This document shows, piece by piece, positions 39,557 through 48,683 of a DNA stretch of 64,000 nt. Within the stretch, counting starts at the first letter, position 1. Every line of letters starts with the position of its first letter. The notes beneath the pieces were generated by a model that was not told the origin of the DNA, searched no databases, and saw only the letters and a list, made by a program, of their open reading frames with translations. Source of the DNA: Streptomyces huiliensis (lineage in GTDB: Bacteria > Actinomycetota > Actinomycetes > Streptomycetales > Streptomycetaceae); assembly GCF_020037025.1 (NCBI RefSeq), contig NZ_JAIQLH010000043.1:22529-86528 (forward strand), written 5' to 3'. The translations under genes and the position numbers were made by a program.

Positions 39557-40809
39557 CACATATCCCGGGGCTCCTCGACACCGAGGCGATCCGCAAGGAC
39601 TTCCCCATCCTCGACCGCGTCCTGCACGACGGCAAGAAGCTCGTCTACCTGGACAACGCGGCGACTTCGCAGAAGCCGCGCCAGGTGCTCGACGTCATCA
39701 ACGAGTACTACGAGCAGCACAACGCCAACGTGCACCGCGGTGTCCACGTCCTCGCCGAGGAGGCCACCGCGCTGTACGAGGGCGCGCGCGACAAGATCGC
39801 CGCGTTCGTCAACGCGCCCAGCCGCGACGAGGTCATATTCACCAAGAACGCCTCGGAAGCGCTCAACCTCGTGGCGAACATGCTCGGCTGGGCCGACGAG
39901 CCCTACCGGGTGGACCACGACACCGAGATCGTCATCACGGAGATGGAGCACCACTCCAACATCGTCCCGTGGCAGCTGCTCGCGCAGCGCACCGGCGCGA
40001 AGCTGAAGTGGTTCGGGCTGACCGACGACGGCCGGCTCGACCTGTCGAACATCGAGCAGGTCATCACCGAGAAGACCAAGGTCGTCTCGTTCGTGCTGGT
40101 CTCCAACATCCTGGGCACGGTCAACCCGGTCGAGGCGATCGTCCGCCGCGCCCAGGAGGTCGGAGCGCTGGTCGTCGTCGACGCCTCGCAGGCCGCGCCG
40201 CACATGCCGCTGGACGTCCAGGCGCTCCAGGCCGACTTCGTGGCCTTCACCGGCCACAAGATGTGCGGCCCGGACGGCATCGGCGTGCTGTGGGGCCGCC
40301 AGGAGCTGCTGGAGGACCTGCCGCCGTTCCTCGGCGGCGGCGAGATGATCGAGACCGTCTCGATGCACTCGTCCACCTACGCCCCGGCGCCGCACAAGTT
40401 CGAGGCCGGTACGCCCCCGATCGCCCAGGCCATCGGCCTCGGCGCGGCCGTGGACTACCTCACCTCGATCGGCATGGACAAGATCGCGCGGCACGAGCAC
40501 GCGATCACCCAGTACGCGATCCAGCGGCTCCAGGAGGTCCCCGACCTCCGGCTGATCGGCCCCACCACGGCCGAGGACCGCGGCGCCGCGATCTCCTTCA
40601 CGCTCGGCGACATCCACCCGCACGACGTGGGCCAGGTCCTCGACGAGCAGGGCATCGCCGTCCGGGTCGGCCACCACTGCGCGCGGCCCGTCTGCCTGCG
40701 GTACGGAATTCCGGCGACCACGCGGGCGTCGTTCTACCTGTACTCCACCCCCGGCGAGGTCGACGCGCTGGTCGAGGGCCTGGAGCACGTCCGGAACTTC
40801 TTCGGCTGA
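39553..40809 (+). CDS. sufS: Cysteine desulfurase SufS
   Basis: 418-residue PLP enzyme releasing sulfur from cysteine as a persulfide. The PLP Lys is about residue 236 (TGHKMCGPDGIG), with His in ITEMEHHSN stacking the cofactor. The active Cys376 lies in VGHHCARPVCLRYG, the group-II desulfurase form that needs a SufU/SufE acceptor; sufU follows 13 bp later. GTG at 39553 overlaps sufC. Confidence 0.98.
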   Translation: MTHIPGLLDTEAIRKDFPILDRVLHDGKKLVYLDNAATSQKPRQVLDVINEYYEQHNANVHRGVHVLAEEATALYEGARDKIAAFVNAPSRDEVIFTKNASEALNLVANMLGWADEPYRVDHDTEIVITEMEHHSNIVPWQLLAQRTGAKLKWFGLTDDGRLDLSNIEQVITEKTKVVSFVLVSNILGTVNPVEAIVRRAQEVGALVVVDASQAAPHMPLDVQALQADFVAFTGHKMCGPDGIGVLWGRQELLEDLPPFLGGGEMIETVSMHSSTYAPAPHKFEAGTPPIAQAIGLGAAVDYLTSIGMDKIARHEHAITQYAIQRLQEVPDLRLIGPTTAEDRGAAISFTLGDIHPHDVGQVLDEQGIAVRVGHHCARPVCLRYGIPATTRASFYLYSTPGEVDALVEGLEHVRNFFG

Positions 40810-40822
40810 TGGGCAGCGGACT

Positions 40823-41293
40823 GTGAAGCTTGATTCGATGTACCAGGACGTCATCCTGGACCACTACAAGCACCCGCACGGCCGGGGCTTGCGGGACGGC
40901 GACGCCGAGGTGCACCACGTCAATCCGACGTGCGGCGACGAGATCACCCTGCGCGTCCGGCTCTCCGGTGAGACGATCGAAGACGTCTCGTACGAGGGCC
41001 AGGGCTGTTCCATCAGCCAGGCCAGCGCCTCGGTCCTCAACGACCTGCTGGTCGGCAAGGAGCTCGACGACGCCCGGCGGATCCAGGAGACCTTCCTGGA
41101 GCTGATGCAGTCCAAGGGCAAGGTCGAGCCGGACGACGCGATGGAGGAGGTACTGGAGGACGCGGTCGCGTTCGCCGGTGTCTCCAAGTACCCCGCGCGG
41201 GTGAAGTGCGCCCTGCTGAGCTGGATGGCCTGGAAGGACGCGACCGCCCAGGCGCTGGGCGAGCACCCCGAGAGCACGAGGAAGACGGTATGA
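40823..41293 (+). CDS. sufU: SufU sulfur-transfer/scaffold protein
   Basis: 156-residue zinc-dependent sulfur acceptor for SufS. Zinc and persulfide residues Cys37, Asp39 (NPTCGDE), Cys62 (GQGCSIS) and Cys129 (RVKCALL) are intact, with the GEx-insert region between residues ~62 and 125 typical of SufU rather than IscU. GTG at 40823; its stop overlaps the next gene by four bases. Confidence 0.96.
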   Translation: MKLDSMYQDVILDHYKHPHGRGLRDGDAEVHHVNPTCGDEITLRVRLSGETIEDVSYEGQGCSISQASASVLNDLLVGKELDDARRIQETFLELMQSKGKVEPDDAMEEVLEDAVAFAGVSKYPARVKCALLSWMAWKDATAQALGEHPESTRKTV

Positions 41294-41643
41294 GCGACGA
41301 GCTGGCCACCGAGGGCGAGATGACCACCACCAAGCCGGCCACCGAGGACGAGGTCCGCGAGGCCCTGTACGACGTGGTCGACCCCGAGCTGGGCATCGAC
41401 GTCGTCAATCTCGGCCTGATCTACGGCATCCACATCGACGACGCCAACATCGCCACCCTCGACATGACGCTGACGTCCGCGGCCTGCCCGCTGACCGACG
41501 TCATCGAGGACCAGGCGAAGTCCGCGACGGAGGGCATCGTCAACGAGCTCCGGATCAACTGGGTCTGGATGCCGCCGTGGGGCCCGGACAAGATCACGGA
41601 CGAGGGCCGGGAGCAGCTCCGCGCCCTCGGCTTCAACGTATGA
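41290..41643 (+). CDS. sufT: SufT-type metal-sulfur cluster assembly factor (MIP18/DUF59)
   Basis: 117-residue protein of the MIP18 family, which helps mature Fe-S proteins. It has the hallmark DPELGIDVVNLGLIYGI and the Cys in LTSAACPLTDVIEDQ, with the C-terminal INWVWMPPWGPDKITDEG. Last gene of the suf operon, ending only 3 bp from the convergent agmatine deiminase stop. Confidence 0.94.
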   Translation: MSDELATEGEMTTTKPATEDEVREALYDVVDPELGIDVVNLGLIYGIHIDDANIATLDMTLTSAACPLTDVIEDQAKSATEGIVNELRINWVWMPPWGPDKITDEGREQLRALGFNV

Positions 41644-41646
41644 TCG

Positions 41647-42702
41647 CTAACGTCTGATCGCTCGTTCTTCCAGCGGCCCGCCACCCGGCACCTCCCGGGC
41701 GGCGGGCCGCTGCTGTGTGGCGCAGTGGATCCCGCCGCCGCCCTCCGCCAGGTCGTGGATCTCCACGGCCCGCACCTCCCGGCCCGGGTACAGGTCCCGC
41801 AGCACCGACACGGCCCGCTCGTCGGCCCGCCGGTCGCCGAAGCGCGGCACGACGACCACGCCGTTGGCGACGTAGAAGTTCACGTAGCAGCCGAGGAAGT
41901 CGGCGCCGCGCTCGCCGAGTTCGGCCGGGTCGGGCTCGGGCAGCTCGACGATCTCCAGGGGGCGCCCGCGGGCGTCGGTCGCGCCGGCCAGCACCGCGCG
42001 CGCCTGCGCGTACACCCGCGTCCACACGCCGTCCGGAGCCGCCCCCGGCGGCGGGGCGCTCAGCACGACCGTGCCGGGCGCGGCGAACCGCGCGAGGGCG
42101 TCCACATGGCAGTCGGTGATGTCCTGCCCGCGCACGCCCGCGAGCCAGATGACCTTCGTGACGCCGAACAGTTCCTTCAGGGAACGCTCGACGTCGTCCC
42201 GCGACCGTCCCGGGTTGCGGTTGTCGTTCACGAGCGAGCTCTCGGTGACGAGCAGCGTCCCCTCGCCGTCGGTCTCCAGCGCACCGCCCTCGGCCACCAG
42301 CGGCGCGTCGATCCGCGGCACCCCGAGGCCGGCGAGCAGCCGCTCGGCGACGGCCCCGTCCCGCGGGTGCGCCTGCTTGCCGCCCCACCCGTTGAAGTGC
42401 AGGTCGACGCCGGCGACGCTGCCGTCGTCCCGGACGACGAACGTCGGTCCCGAGTCGCGCAGCCACAGGTCGTCGACGGGGATCCGGACCACCTCGACGG
42501 CCCCGCCGCAGACCGCGCGCGCCTCGGCGGCGTCCTCGGGCGCGGCGAGCACCGCGACGGGTTCGTACGCGGCGACGGCGCGGGCGATGGCGGCGACGTC
42601 CCGGCGCACGGCACCGGTGTACGGCCCCCAGACCGGGCCGCGCGGCGGCCAGCCCAGGAAGGTACGGGCGTGGGGCCGCGTCTCGGCGGGCAACTGGGGC
42701 AT
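41647..42702 (-). CDS. aguA: Agmatine deiminase
   Basis: 351-residue enzyme of the pentein fold that converts agmatine to N-carbamoylputrescine and ammonia. Seen: WLRDSGPTFVV near residue 80, the EGGALETDGEGTLLVTESSLVN block with guanidinium-binding acids, catalytic His in DITDCHVDALARF, and catalytic Cys327 in GGGGIHCATQQ. No carbamoylputrescine amidase is adjacent, so the pathway must be completed elsewhere. ATG at 42702. Confidence 0.94.
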   Translation of the reverse strand: MPQLPAETRPHARTFLGWPPRGPVWGPYTGAVRRDVAAIARAVAAYEPVAVLAAPEDAAEARAVCGGAVEVVRIPVDDLWLRDSGPTFVVRDDGSVAGVDLHFNGWGGKQAHPRDGAVAERLLAGLGVPRIDAPLVAEGGALETDGEGTLLVTESSLVNDNRNPGRSRDDVERSLKELFGVTKVIWLAGVRGQDITDCHVDALARFAAPGTVVLSAPPPGAAPDGVWTRVYAQARAVLAGATDARGRPLEIVELPEPDPAELGERGADFLGCYVNFYVANGVVVVPRFGDRRADERAVSVLRDLYPGREVRAVEIHDLAEGGGGIHCATQQRPAAREVPGGGPLEERAIRR

Positions 42703-42919
42703 GGTCGGCCTTCTTTCACTGGGCGAGGCGAGGCGCGGCGCTCACGCTGTATGACCCCTGTGCCCCCAGTGTGGTTGACCGGCCCGGCGCGCCGCGGCCG
42801 CACCGGGCCCGTTCCCCCGGCCGTGGCGGGCCGGCTTCCCGGGTGCCGATCTGCGACGAACTGGCGTGCGAGGTAGTCTCGGCGGGCGTCCATGATCAGC
42901 AGATTGAAGGGGAGGCCCC

Positions 42920-43384
42920 GTGCCGCGGTTCCTGGTCGGCGGGGCGGTACTGGTCGTGCTGGTGGCCGGTGGGCTTCTCGGGTTCGCGCGGCTGAGTGGG
43001 GGTGGGCGGGGATGCCCGGAAGCGGTCGCCAGGGCCTCGGAGGCGGAGGTGGCGGGGGAGTACGAGGGGCCCGACGGGATGTCCGTGCGTCTTCGGTACG
43101 ACGCGGGGGCGGGGCGGGGGACGTTCTCCGTGGCGGACTGGCCGTACGAGGACTCCCCGTCCTACCGGAAGGACAAGACGTTCGACACGGCCGGGACATG
43201 GAGCCTGTCGAAGGTCTCGGGTGTGGCGGAGGTACAGGTCCGGCTTTCCTTTCTCGACCCGCCGCGGCATCGCCGGCCGCTGAGCACGCTCGTCGTCGGC
43301 CGGGATGGTGACGAGCGGGTGCTGTTCAAGGAGACGGACCCGGACAACTGCCCGTCCACGGTGCTGCGGCGCGCCCAAGGGTGA
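42920..43384 (+). CDS. Membrane-anchored hypothetical protein
   Basis: 154 residues, not recognised. An N-terminal hydrophobic helix (FLVGGAVLVVLVAGGLLGFA) with one preceding Arg suggests a signal-anchor with the rest outside. The ectodomain is beta-rich and has two Cys residues (Cys32, Cys145) that could form a disulfide. GGAGGCCCC lies directly before the GTG start, a clear ribosome-binding site. It stands alone between the agmatine deiminase (divergent) and the monooxygenase (convergent). Confidence 0.75.
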   Translation: MPRFLVGGAVLVVLVAGGLLGFARLSGGGRGCPEAVARASEAEVAGEYEGPDGMSVRLRYDAGAGRGTFSVADWPYEDSPSYRKDKTFDTAGTWSLSKVSGVAEVQVRLSFLDPPRHRRPLSTLVVGRDGDERVLFKETDPDNCPSTVLRRAQG

Positions 43385-43399
43385 GCTCGGGCGGCCCGG

Positions 43400-44824
43400 T
43401 CAGGAGGCGGGGCCGAACCAGTGGTGGAGGGCCGGTCGCAGGCCGGCGGTGGTCGGCGTGCCCGCCCAGCAGACGTGGCCGTCCGGGCGGAGGAGGAGGG
43501 CGTCGGCGGGGAGGTCCGGGAGGGTGGTGTGGTCGACGCGGCCCCTCCAGGGGGCGATGGCGGTGTGGAGGGACGGGGTGGGGGTGCGGGTGAGGAAGAG
43601 GCCGCGGGCGGTGGGGAGTTGGATGTTCGGGAGGCGGGTGCCCAGGAGGGGGTGGGCGGGGGTGCCGGGGGGCATGGGGTAGCGGATGTCCAGGCCGGAG
43701 ATCATGCCGGCGATCCGGCGGTTGGCGGCCGGCTCCGCGAGGAGGCCGGAGACGAGGGAGCGCAGGGCGCGGACGTCGTCGTCGGGGTTCAGGAGGGCGA
43801 GCTGGGCCCGGGTGTTCTCCAGGACCGCGGCCCCGACCGGGTGGCGTTCGGTGTGGTACGTGTCCAGCAGGCCGCGCGGCGCGTGGCCCCGGACGGTGGC
43901 GGCGAGCTTCCAGCCGAGGTTGAAGGCGTCCTGCATCCCGAGGTTGAGCCCCTGGCCGCCCGCCGGGAAGTGGATGTGGGCGGCGTCGCCCGCCAGCAGC
44001 ACCCGGTCCACGGCGTACCGGTCCGCCTGCCGGGAGGCGTCGGTGAACCGGGAGGCCCAGCGGAGCTCGCGGAGGGCGAGGTGCGGCCCGGGGCCGGTGG
44101 CGAGGGCGGTGCGGACCTCCTCGGCGGTGACCGGGGCTTCGCGGTCCACGGCCTGGTCCGGGGCGGCGAAGAGGAACCGGTGGACCCCGTCGCCGAGCGG
44201 GATGAGGAAGGGGCCGCCGCCGACGTCGAACGAGGGCAGGCGCCACTCGGTGGGCAGCGCCTCGTGGGGCTCCGGCACGATGTCCGCGACGGCCAGCGAG
44301 ATCCGTCCGTCCCGCCCGGGGAACCCGACGCCGAGTGCCCCGCGCACCCGGCTGCGCCCGCCGTCGGCGCCCACGAGGTAGGCGGCGCGGAGGGTGGCGG
44401 TGCCGTCCGGGCCGGCGACGGTGGCGGTGACGCCGTCGGCGTCCTGGGCGAGACCGGTGAGCTCGTGGCCGCGCAGGACGGGGACGCCGTACGCGGCGAG
44501 GCGGTCCTCCAGGAACCGTTCGACGCGGGCCTGCGGGATGCCGACCTGGTAGGGGAAGCGGGTCCCGAAGACCGAGTAGTCCAGCGGGATGCCGGCGAAG
44601 TGGCCGGTGGGCAGGGTGGCGACGGCCTGTTCGGCGATCGGGTCCAGGAGGCCGCGCAGGTCCAGGACCTCGGCGGTGCGCGGCTGGAGGTTGAGCGCGC
44701 GGGACTGGCCGCCGCGTTCGAGGTCCTTCTCCAGGACGATGGTCCGGACGCCCGCGAGGGCGAGTTCGTTGGCGAGGAGGAGGCCGGTGGGGCCCGCTCC
44801 TGCGATGATCACGTCAGGGGGCAT
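43400..44824 (-). CDS. FAD-dependent aromatic monooxygenase (rifampicin/tetracycline-oxygenase-like)
   Basis: 474-residue class A flavin monooxygenase. GAGPTG (residues 9-14) binds ADP, the DG motif is GADGGRSRVR, and the GD motif LLAGDAAHIHFPAGGQGLNLGMQDA binds the ribityl chain. A short C-terminal domain (about 390-474) resembles the thioredoxin-like tail of this group. The length matches Rox-type rifampicin monooxygenases and polyketide hydroxylases; the substrate cannot be assigned. It lies just downstream of a TetR regulator and membrane protein on the same strand, so it may be part of a TetR-controlled detoxification unit. Confidence 0.88.
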   Translation of the reverse strand: MPPDVIIAGAGPTGLLLANELALAGVRTIVLEKDLERGGQSRALNLQPRTAEVLDLRGLLDPIAEQAVATLPTGHFAGIPLDYSVFGTRFPYQVGIPQARVERFLEDRLAAYGVPVLRGHELTGLAQDADGVTATVAGPDGTATLRAAYLVGADGGRSRVRGALGVGFPGRDGRISLAVADIVPEPHEALPTEWRLPSFDVGGGPFLIPLGDGVHRFLFAAPDQAVDREAPVTAEEVRTALATGPGPHLALRELRWASRFTDASRQADRYAVDRVLLAGDAAHIHFPAGGQGLNLGMQDAFNLGWKLAATVRGHAPRGLLDTYHTERHPVGAAVLENTRAQLALLNPDDDVRALRSLVSGLLAEPAANRRIAGMISGLDIRYPMPPGTPAHPLLGTRLPNIQLPTARGLFLTRTPTPSLHTAIAPWRGRVDHTTLPDLPADALLLRPDGHVCWAGTPTTAGLRPALHHWFGPAS

Positions 44825-44852
44825 GTCGGGGTCCGCCTCCTCTGGCTGGGGG

Positions 44853-45560
44853 CTAGGCCTTCAGGCCGTGGCGGGTGACGTAGCGCTTGTGGAAGAGGAT
44901 GAGTCCGCTCAGGACGGCCACCCACTGCACCGTGCTCACCAGGGGCACCGAGTCCACCGGCAGGGTCAGGGCCAGGACCACCCGGACGGCGGCGTCCAGC
45001 GTGAAGACCGTGCCCCAGACGGCGGTGAGTACCCGTACGTGGCGGCGGAACGCGGACTCGGCGTCCCAGCGGGCGGCCCAGGCGCGCCAGCCCGCCTCGC
45101 CGATCTTGGCCGTGACGACCGTCTGGGCCATGTACATGACGAAGGGCCGCCGGGTCGGCAGGGTGCCGAGGATCCAGAGGCCGATGAGGCCGAAGAGCCA
45201 GCTGTCGCGCACCAGCAGGACGCGCGGGTCCCCGGTGACCAGGGACATCAGGGCGCCGAGCAGCATCAGGCAGAGGGTGAACAGCCCCATCGCGTCCACC
45301 CGTCCGCGCCGGACCATCCCGTGGACCAGCCAGGGCGCGGCGAGCAGGCTGCCTACCGCGAGTGCCGCCCATTGGCTCAGGCCGGCCGCCTGGAGGCCGT
45401 AGAAGGCGGCGAGCGGGAGGGCGAGCTCGAAGAGGAGCTGGAGGGCGAGGTGCCTCCGCAGGGCGGCGGTCTTCTGCCGCTCGGTGGGCGGTGAGGCGGG
45501 CGGGGCGGCGGGGGATGGGGCGGGCGGTGAGGCGGGGGCGGTCATGGGGTCGGTGCTCAC
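44853..45560 (-). CDS. Multi-pass membrane protein (VC0807-like)
   Basis: 235 residues. After a Pro/Ala-rich cytoplasmic start (~1-25) there are about six hydrophobic helices (LQLLFELALPLAAFYGLQAA; ALAVGSLLAAPWLVHG; LFTLCLMLLGALMSLV; LFGLIGLWILGTLP; further two near the C-terminus). It resembles VC0807-family proteins of unknown function. GTG at 45560 has AGGAGG 6 nt upstream and overlaps the TetR stop by four bases, so it is the direct partner and likely target of that regulator. ATG at 45545 is an alternative start. Confidence 0.82.
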   Translation of the reverse strand: MSTDPMTAPASPPAPSPAAPPASPPTERQKTAALRRHLALQLLFELALPLAAFYGLQAAGLSQWAALAVGSLLAAPWLVHGMVRRGRVDAMGLFTLCLMLLGALMSLVTGDPRVLLVRDSWLFGLIGLWILGTLPTRRPFVMYMAQTVVTAKIGEAGWRAWAARWDAESAFRRHVRVLTAVWGTVFTLDAAVRVVLALTLPVDSVPLVSTVQWVAVLSGLILFHKRYVTRHGLKA

Positions 45561-46201
45561 GGGGTCCTCCTGGTCGCGCGGTCGAAGAGGTCGGCGAGCT
45601 GACGGCCGTGGGCGGCGGCGTCGAAGTCGGGGTCGTGGGTGGCGCGCGCCACGAGCGCGTCGATGGCGCCCCGGAGTGCGTACACCATGGTCACCGGGTC
45701 GAACTCGCCGAACTCCCCGGCCTCCTGGCCCCTGCGCACGGCCTCGACGAGGCTGTTCATCATCGTGTCCGTGGCGGCGGTGAACTCCCGCGCCGACGAG
45801 CTCTCCCCCCGGGTCCCGGTGAGCACCTCCACGATGGCGGGCAGGTGCTTGGGGTGCTCGTTCATGAGCGCGAAGTTCGACTCGATGTGTGCTCGGAGCC
45901 GCTCGGGGGCGGTCGCGTGGGCCTCGATCCTGGGCCGCATGTACGCGTCGGCGACCCGCATCACCTCGGCCACGACCTCGCGCATCAGGTCGTCCTTGCC
46001 CGCGAAGTGGTACGAGATCATCCCGGTGCTGCTCAGCCCGGCCTGCCGGGCGATGCGCGTGAACGACGCCTTCGCGTAGCCCACTTCGGCGATGACCTCG
46101 ATCGCGGCGTCGACGATCTGTGCCCGTCTGGCGGCCTCGATGAACGTCCGGTCGGCGGCGGGGCCGGGCCCTTGCTTGTTTCCGCTGCTTTTTGCTCGCA
46201 T
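45557..46201 (-). CDS. TetR family transcriptional regulator
   Basis: About 214 residues. The N-terminal HTH (AQIVDAAIEVIAEVGYAKASFTRIARQAGLSSTGMISYHFAGKDDLMREV) is a classical TetR domain, followed by a helical ligand-binding domain. ATG at 46201 is chosen; a TTG at 46237 would extend it by 12 residues. Two 18-bp operator-like repeats (46191-46208 and 46221-46238) cover the start region, implying autoregulation and control of the membrane protein and perhaps the monooxygenase downstream. If the ATG is right, the mRNA has little or no leader. Confidence 0.92.
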   Translation of the reverse strand: MRAKSSGNKQGPGPAADRTFIEAARRAQIVDAAIEVIAEVGYAKASFTRIARQAGLSSTGMISYHFAGKDDLMREVVAEVMRVADAYMRPRIEAHATAPERLRAHIESNFALMNEHPKHLPAIVEVLTGTRGESSSAREFTAATDTMMNSLVEAVRRGQEAGEFGEFDPVTMVYALRGAIDALVARATHDPDFDAAAHGRQLADLFDRATRRTP

Positions 46202-46238
46202 GAGCAAAAGGTAGAAGCTTCTTGCTTGGGTGAGCAAG
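46190..46238. promoter_or_regulatory. Duplicated TetR operator
   Basis: Site 1: TTTTGCTC-GCAT-GAGCAAAA (46190-46209), perfect 8-bp arms. Site 2: CTTGCT-TGGGTG-AGCAAG (46221-46238), 6-bp arms. Both fit YTTGCTYGSRTGAGCAAR, with centres exactly 30 bp apart (three helical turns). A degenerate third half-site CAAGCAA lies at 46251-46257. Position over the regulator's own start supports autorepression. Confidence 0.7.
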
Positions 46239-46269
46239 TATTGGTTTGGTCAAGCAATCCTGGGTTCCC

Positions 46270-47445
46270 TCACGCGCCGCCCGTGAACAGCAGTCGGTCC
46301 GGTGTTCCGTCGCGGAGACCGGTCAGTACCCCCGGCGTCGCCTGACCCTCCAGCCACTCGGTCACCGCCTGCGCCGACGCGTCCGGGTGCGCCGCCTTGT
46401 AGAGCGCGGCCACCCCGGTGACGTGGGGTGCCGCCTGCGAGGTGCCGCTCATCGTCAGGTCGCCCCCGCCGGCGCGGGCGGAGACGATGTCCAGGCCCGG
46501 GGCGAGGAGCCGGAGGCAGGTGCCCCAGTTGCTGAACGACGTCATCCGGTCGTTCCGGTCGGTCGCCCCGACGACCACCGCCCCCGGCGCACTGCCCGGC
46601 GAGTTGGCGCAGGCGTCGGTGGGCGCCGCCGCGGGCTGTGCGTTGCCCGCCGAGACGACGGGCGGCACCCCGCGGGCCGCGACCGCCGCCACCGAGGCGT
46701 TCGTCGCCGCCGAGTACGGGCCGTTGAGCGAGGCGTTCAGCACGGACGCCGGCCCGGCGTGCTGGGCGACCCAGTCCAGGCCCGCCACGAAGCGGGAGGC
46801 CGACGTCGTCCCCTCGCAGTCCAGCACCCGCACGCTGACCAGCGACACCTTCCGGGCGATGCCGTGTTCCCCGCCGCCGATGATCCCCGCCACGTGCGTG
46901 CCGTGCCCCGAGCCGGCCAGGCAGTCCGAGCCGTCGCCGGCCGGGTCGACCAGGTCGACGCCCTGCCGGGCGCGCCCGCCGAACTCGGGGTGCGCGTAGT
47001 CGATCCCGGTGTCGATGACGTACGCGGTCGCGCCCTCGCCGCTGCCCGCGACCGTGAACTGCCCGTCCAACGGCAGCTGCCGCTGGTCCACCCGGTCCAG
47101 CCCCCAGGACGCCGCGGGGGCGGCGGCCGACTGGCGGAGCACCGCGTCCTCCTCGACGGACCGCACGTCCGGCGAGCGGCGGACGGTGTCCAGCTGCGCG
47201 GGGGTGAGGGTGGCGGCGAAGCCGAGCAGCGCGTGCTGGTAGACGGTGTCCGGGGTGACGCCGAGGCGGGCGGTCAGGGTGCGGGGGCTGGCGCCCTGGC
47301 GCAGGGTGACGATGTAGTGGCCGGTCACGGCGCGGCCGCTGGTGCGGTGGAGTGGGGCGGGGGGTGGTGTGGGGGGTGGGTCGGCGGGGGCGAGGGTGAA
47401 GGGGGCGAGCAGGGTGAGGATGAGGAGGCGGTGTGGGGGTCTCAT
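46270..47445 (-). CDS. Secreted subtilisin-like (S8, proteinase K-type) protease
   Basis: 391-residue exported serine protease. Signal peptide (residues 1-~20), Pro-rich linker, inhibitor-I9 propeptide (~43-105, GHYIVTLRQG...SVEEDAVL) and S8 domain (~112-391). Catalytic triad: Asp145 (VIDTGID), His181 (GHGTHVAG), Ser336 (SGTSQAAPH), with oxyanion Asn268 (SAGN). The usual MSLGG substrate strand is changed to ASLNGPYS. AGAGGA precedes the ATG at 47445. It lies upstream of and in line with the TetR gene and diverges from dapD. Confidence 0.94.
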   Translation of the reverse strand: MRPPHRLLILTLLAPFTLAPADPPPTPPPAPLHRTSGRAVTGHYIVTLRQGASPRTLTARLGVTPDTVYQHALLGFAATLTPAQLDTVRRSPDVRSVEEDAVLRQSAAAPAASWGLDRVDQRQLPLDGQFTVAGSGEGATAYVIDTGIDYAHPEFGGRARQGVDLVDPAGDGSDCLAGSGHGTHVAGIIGGGEHGIARKVSLVSVRVLDCEGTTSASRFVAGLDWVAQHAGPASVLNASLNGPYSAATNASVAAVAARGVPPVVSAGNAQPAAAPTDACANSPGSAPGAVVVGATDRNDRMTSFSNWGTCLRLLAPGLDIVSARAGGGDLTMSGTSQAAPHVTGVAALYKAAHPDASAQAVTEWLEGQATPGVLTGLRDGTPDRLLFTGGA

Positions 47446-47590
47446 GTCCTCTGGATAGGGGGAGGGGTGGCGGGGGGGCGATTGGGGTGGGCCATTTGGC
47501 TTGCGCCGGGTCCTTCGGGGCGGAGGGGCGGGGCCGGGGCGTGGGAGTCCGGTTCGCCTTGAGCGGCCCCCTCCGGTTAGGTTTTCGGAC

Positions 47591-48583
47591 ATGACCGATG
47601 CTGCTGTCCCCCGTACCACCCCCGGTGCCGCCGCCGCCGGCCTCGCCACGATCGCCGCCGACGGCACCGTCCTCGACACCTGGTTCCCGGCCCCCGCGCT
47701 TGCCGACGCGCCCGGCCCGGCCGGCACCGAGGAGCTGACCGCCGAGCGCGCCGCCGAGCTGCTGGGCGAGGCCGCCCTGAAGGCGGTCGGCCCGGACCCG
47801 CGCCGCGGCGTCACCGTCGTCGCGGTCCGCACGGTCATCGCCTCGCTCGACGACAAGCCGCTCGACGCGCACGACGTCTACCTGCGGCTGCACCTGCTGT
47901 CGTCCCGGCTCGTCCGGCCGCACGGCGCGAACCTCGACGGCATGTTCGGCCTGCTGGCCAACGTCGCCTGGACCTCGCTCGGCCCGGTGGCCGTCGACCA
48001 GATCGAGACCGTGCGCCTGAACGCCCGCGCCGAGGGCCTGCACCTCCAGGTCACCAGCATCGACAAGTTCCCGCGCATGACCGACTACGTCGTCCCCTCC
48101 GGCGTCCGCATCGGCGACGCCGACCGTGTCCGCCTCGGCGCCCACCTGGGCAAGGGCACGACCGTCATGCACGAGGGCTTCGTCAACTTCAACGCCGGCA
48201 CGCTGGGCACCTCCATGGTCGAGGGCCGCATCAGCGCGGGCGTCGTCGTCGGCGACGGCAGCGACATCGGCGGCGGCGCGTCCACCATGGGCACGCTCTC
48301 CGGCGGCGGCAAGCAGATCATCTCCGTCGGCGCGAACTGCCTGCTCGGCGCCGAGTCGGGCATCGGCATCGCGCTCGGCGACGAGTGCGTGGTCGAGGCC
48401 GGGCTGTACGTGACCGCCGGCACCCGCGTCACCCTTCCGGACGGGGAGATCGTCAAGGCGCTGGAGCTCTCCGGCGCCAACAACATCCTCTTCCGCCGCA
48501 ACTCCACCACGGGCACCGTCGAGGCCCGCCCGTACAAGAGCACCTGGGGCGGGCTGAACGAGGCGCTGCACAGCCACAACTGA
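47591..48583 (+). CDS. dapD: 2,3,4,5-tetrahydropyridine-2,6-dicarboxylate N-succinyltransferase
   Basis: 330-residue acyltransferase of the succinylase branch to meso-diaminopimelate and lysine. The C-terminal two thirds form a left-handed beta-helix of hexapeptide repeats ([56 protein letters not shown]), and the family N-terminal domain precedes it; the length matches the long actinobacterial DapD. ATG at 47591. dapA lies 2 kb away on the other strand; the pair is split by accessory genes. Confidence 0.95.
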   Translation: MTDAAVPRTTPGAAAAGLATIAADGTVLDTWFPAPALADAPGPAGTEELTAERAAELLGEAALKAVGPDPRRGVTVVAVRTVIASLDDKPLDAHDVYLRLHLLSSRLVRPHGANLDGMFGLLANVAWTSLGPVAVDQIETVRLNARAEGLHLQVTSIDKFPRMTDYVVPSGVRIGDADRVRLGAHLGKGTTVMHEGFVNFNAGTLGTSMVEGRISAGVVVGDGSDIGGGASTMGTLSGGGKQIISVGANCLLGAESGIGIALGDECVVEAGLYVTAGTRVTLPDGEIVKALELSGANNILFRRNSTTGTVEARPYKSTWGGLNEALHSHN

Positions 48584-48606
48584 CGCGTTTCTCCGATGAA
48601 CGTACG

Positions 48607-48641
48607 AGCGGTCGTACGGCGGATTCCGCCGTGCGGCCGCT
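48607..48641 (+). terminator. dapD terminator
   Basis: AGCGG (48607-48611) pairs with CCGCT (48637-48641), and CGTACGGCGGA with TCCGCCGTGCG inside (one G-T pair), giving a long stem 23 bp after the dapD stop. Confidence 0.6.
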
Positions 48642-48683
48642 CTGGCGTGTCCGGGACGGGCTGCGCCACCATGGGAGCCGCTC

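Noticed and set aside
46202..46237. TTG start for the TetR regulator at 46237
   Set aside because: No ribosome-binding site, and the second operator copy overlaps it; ATG 46201 is preferred, though not proven.
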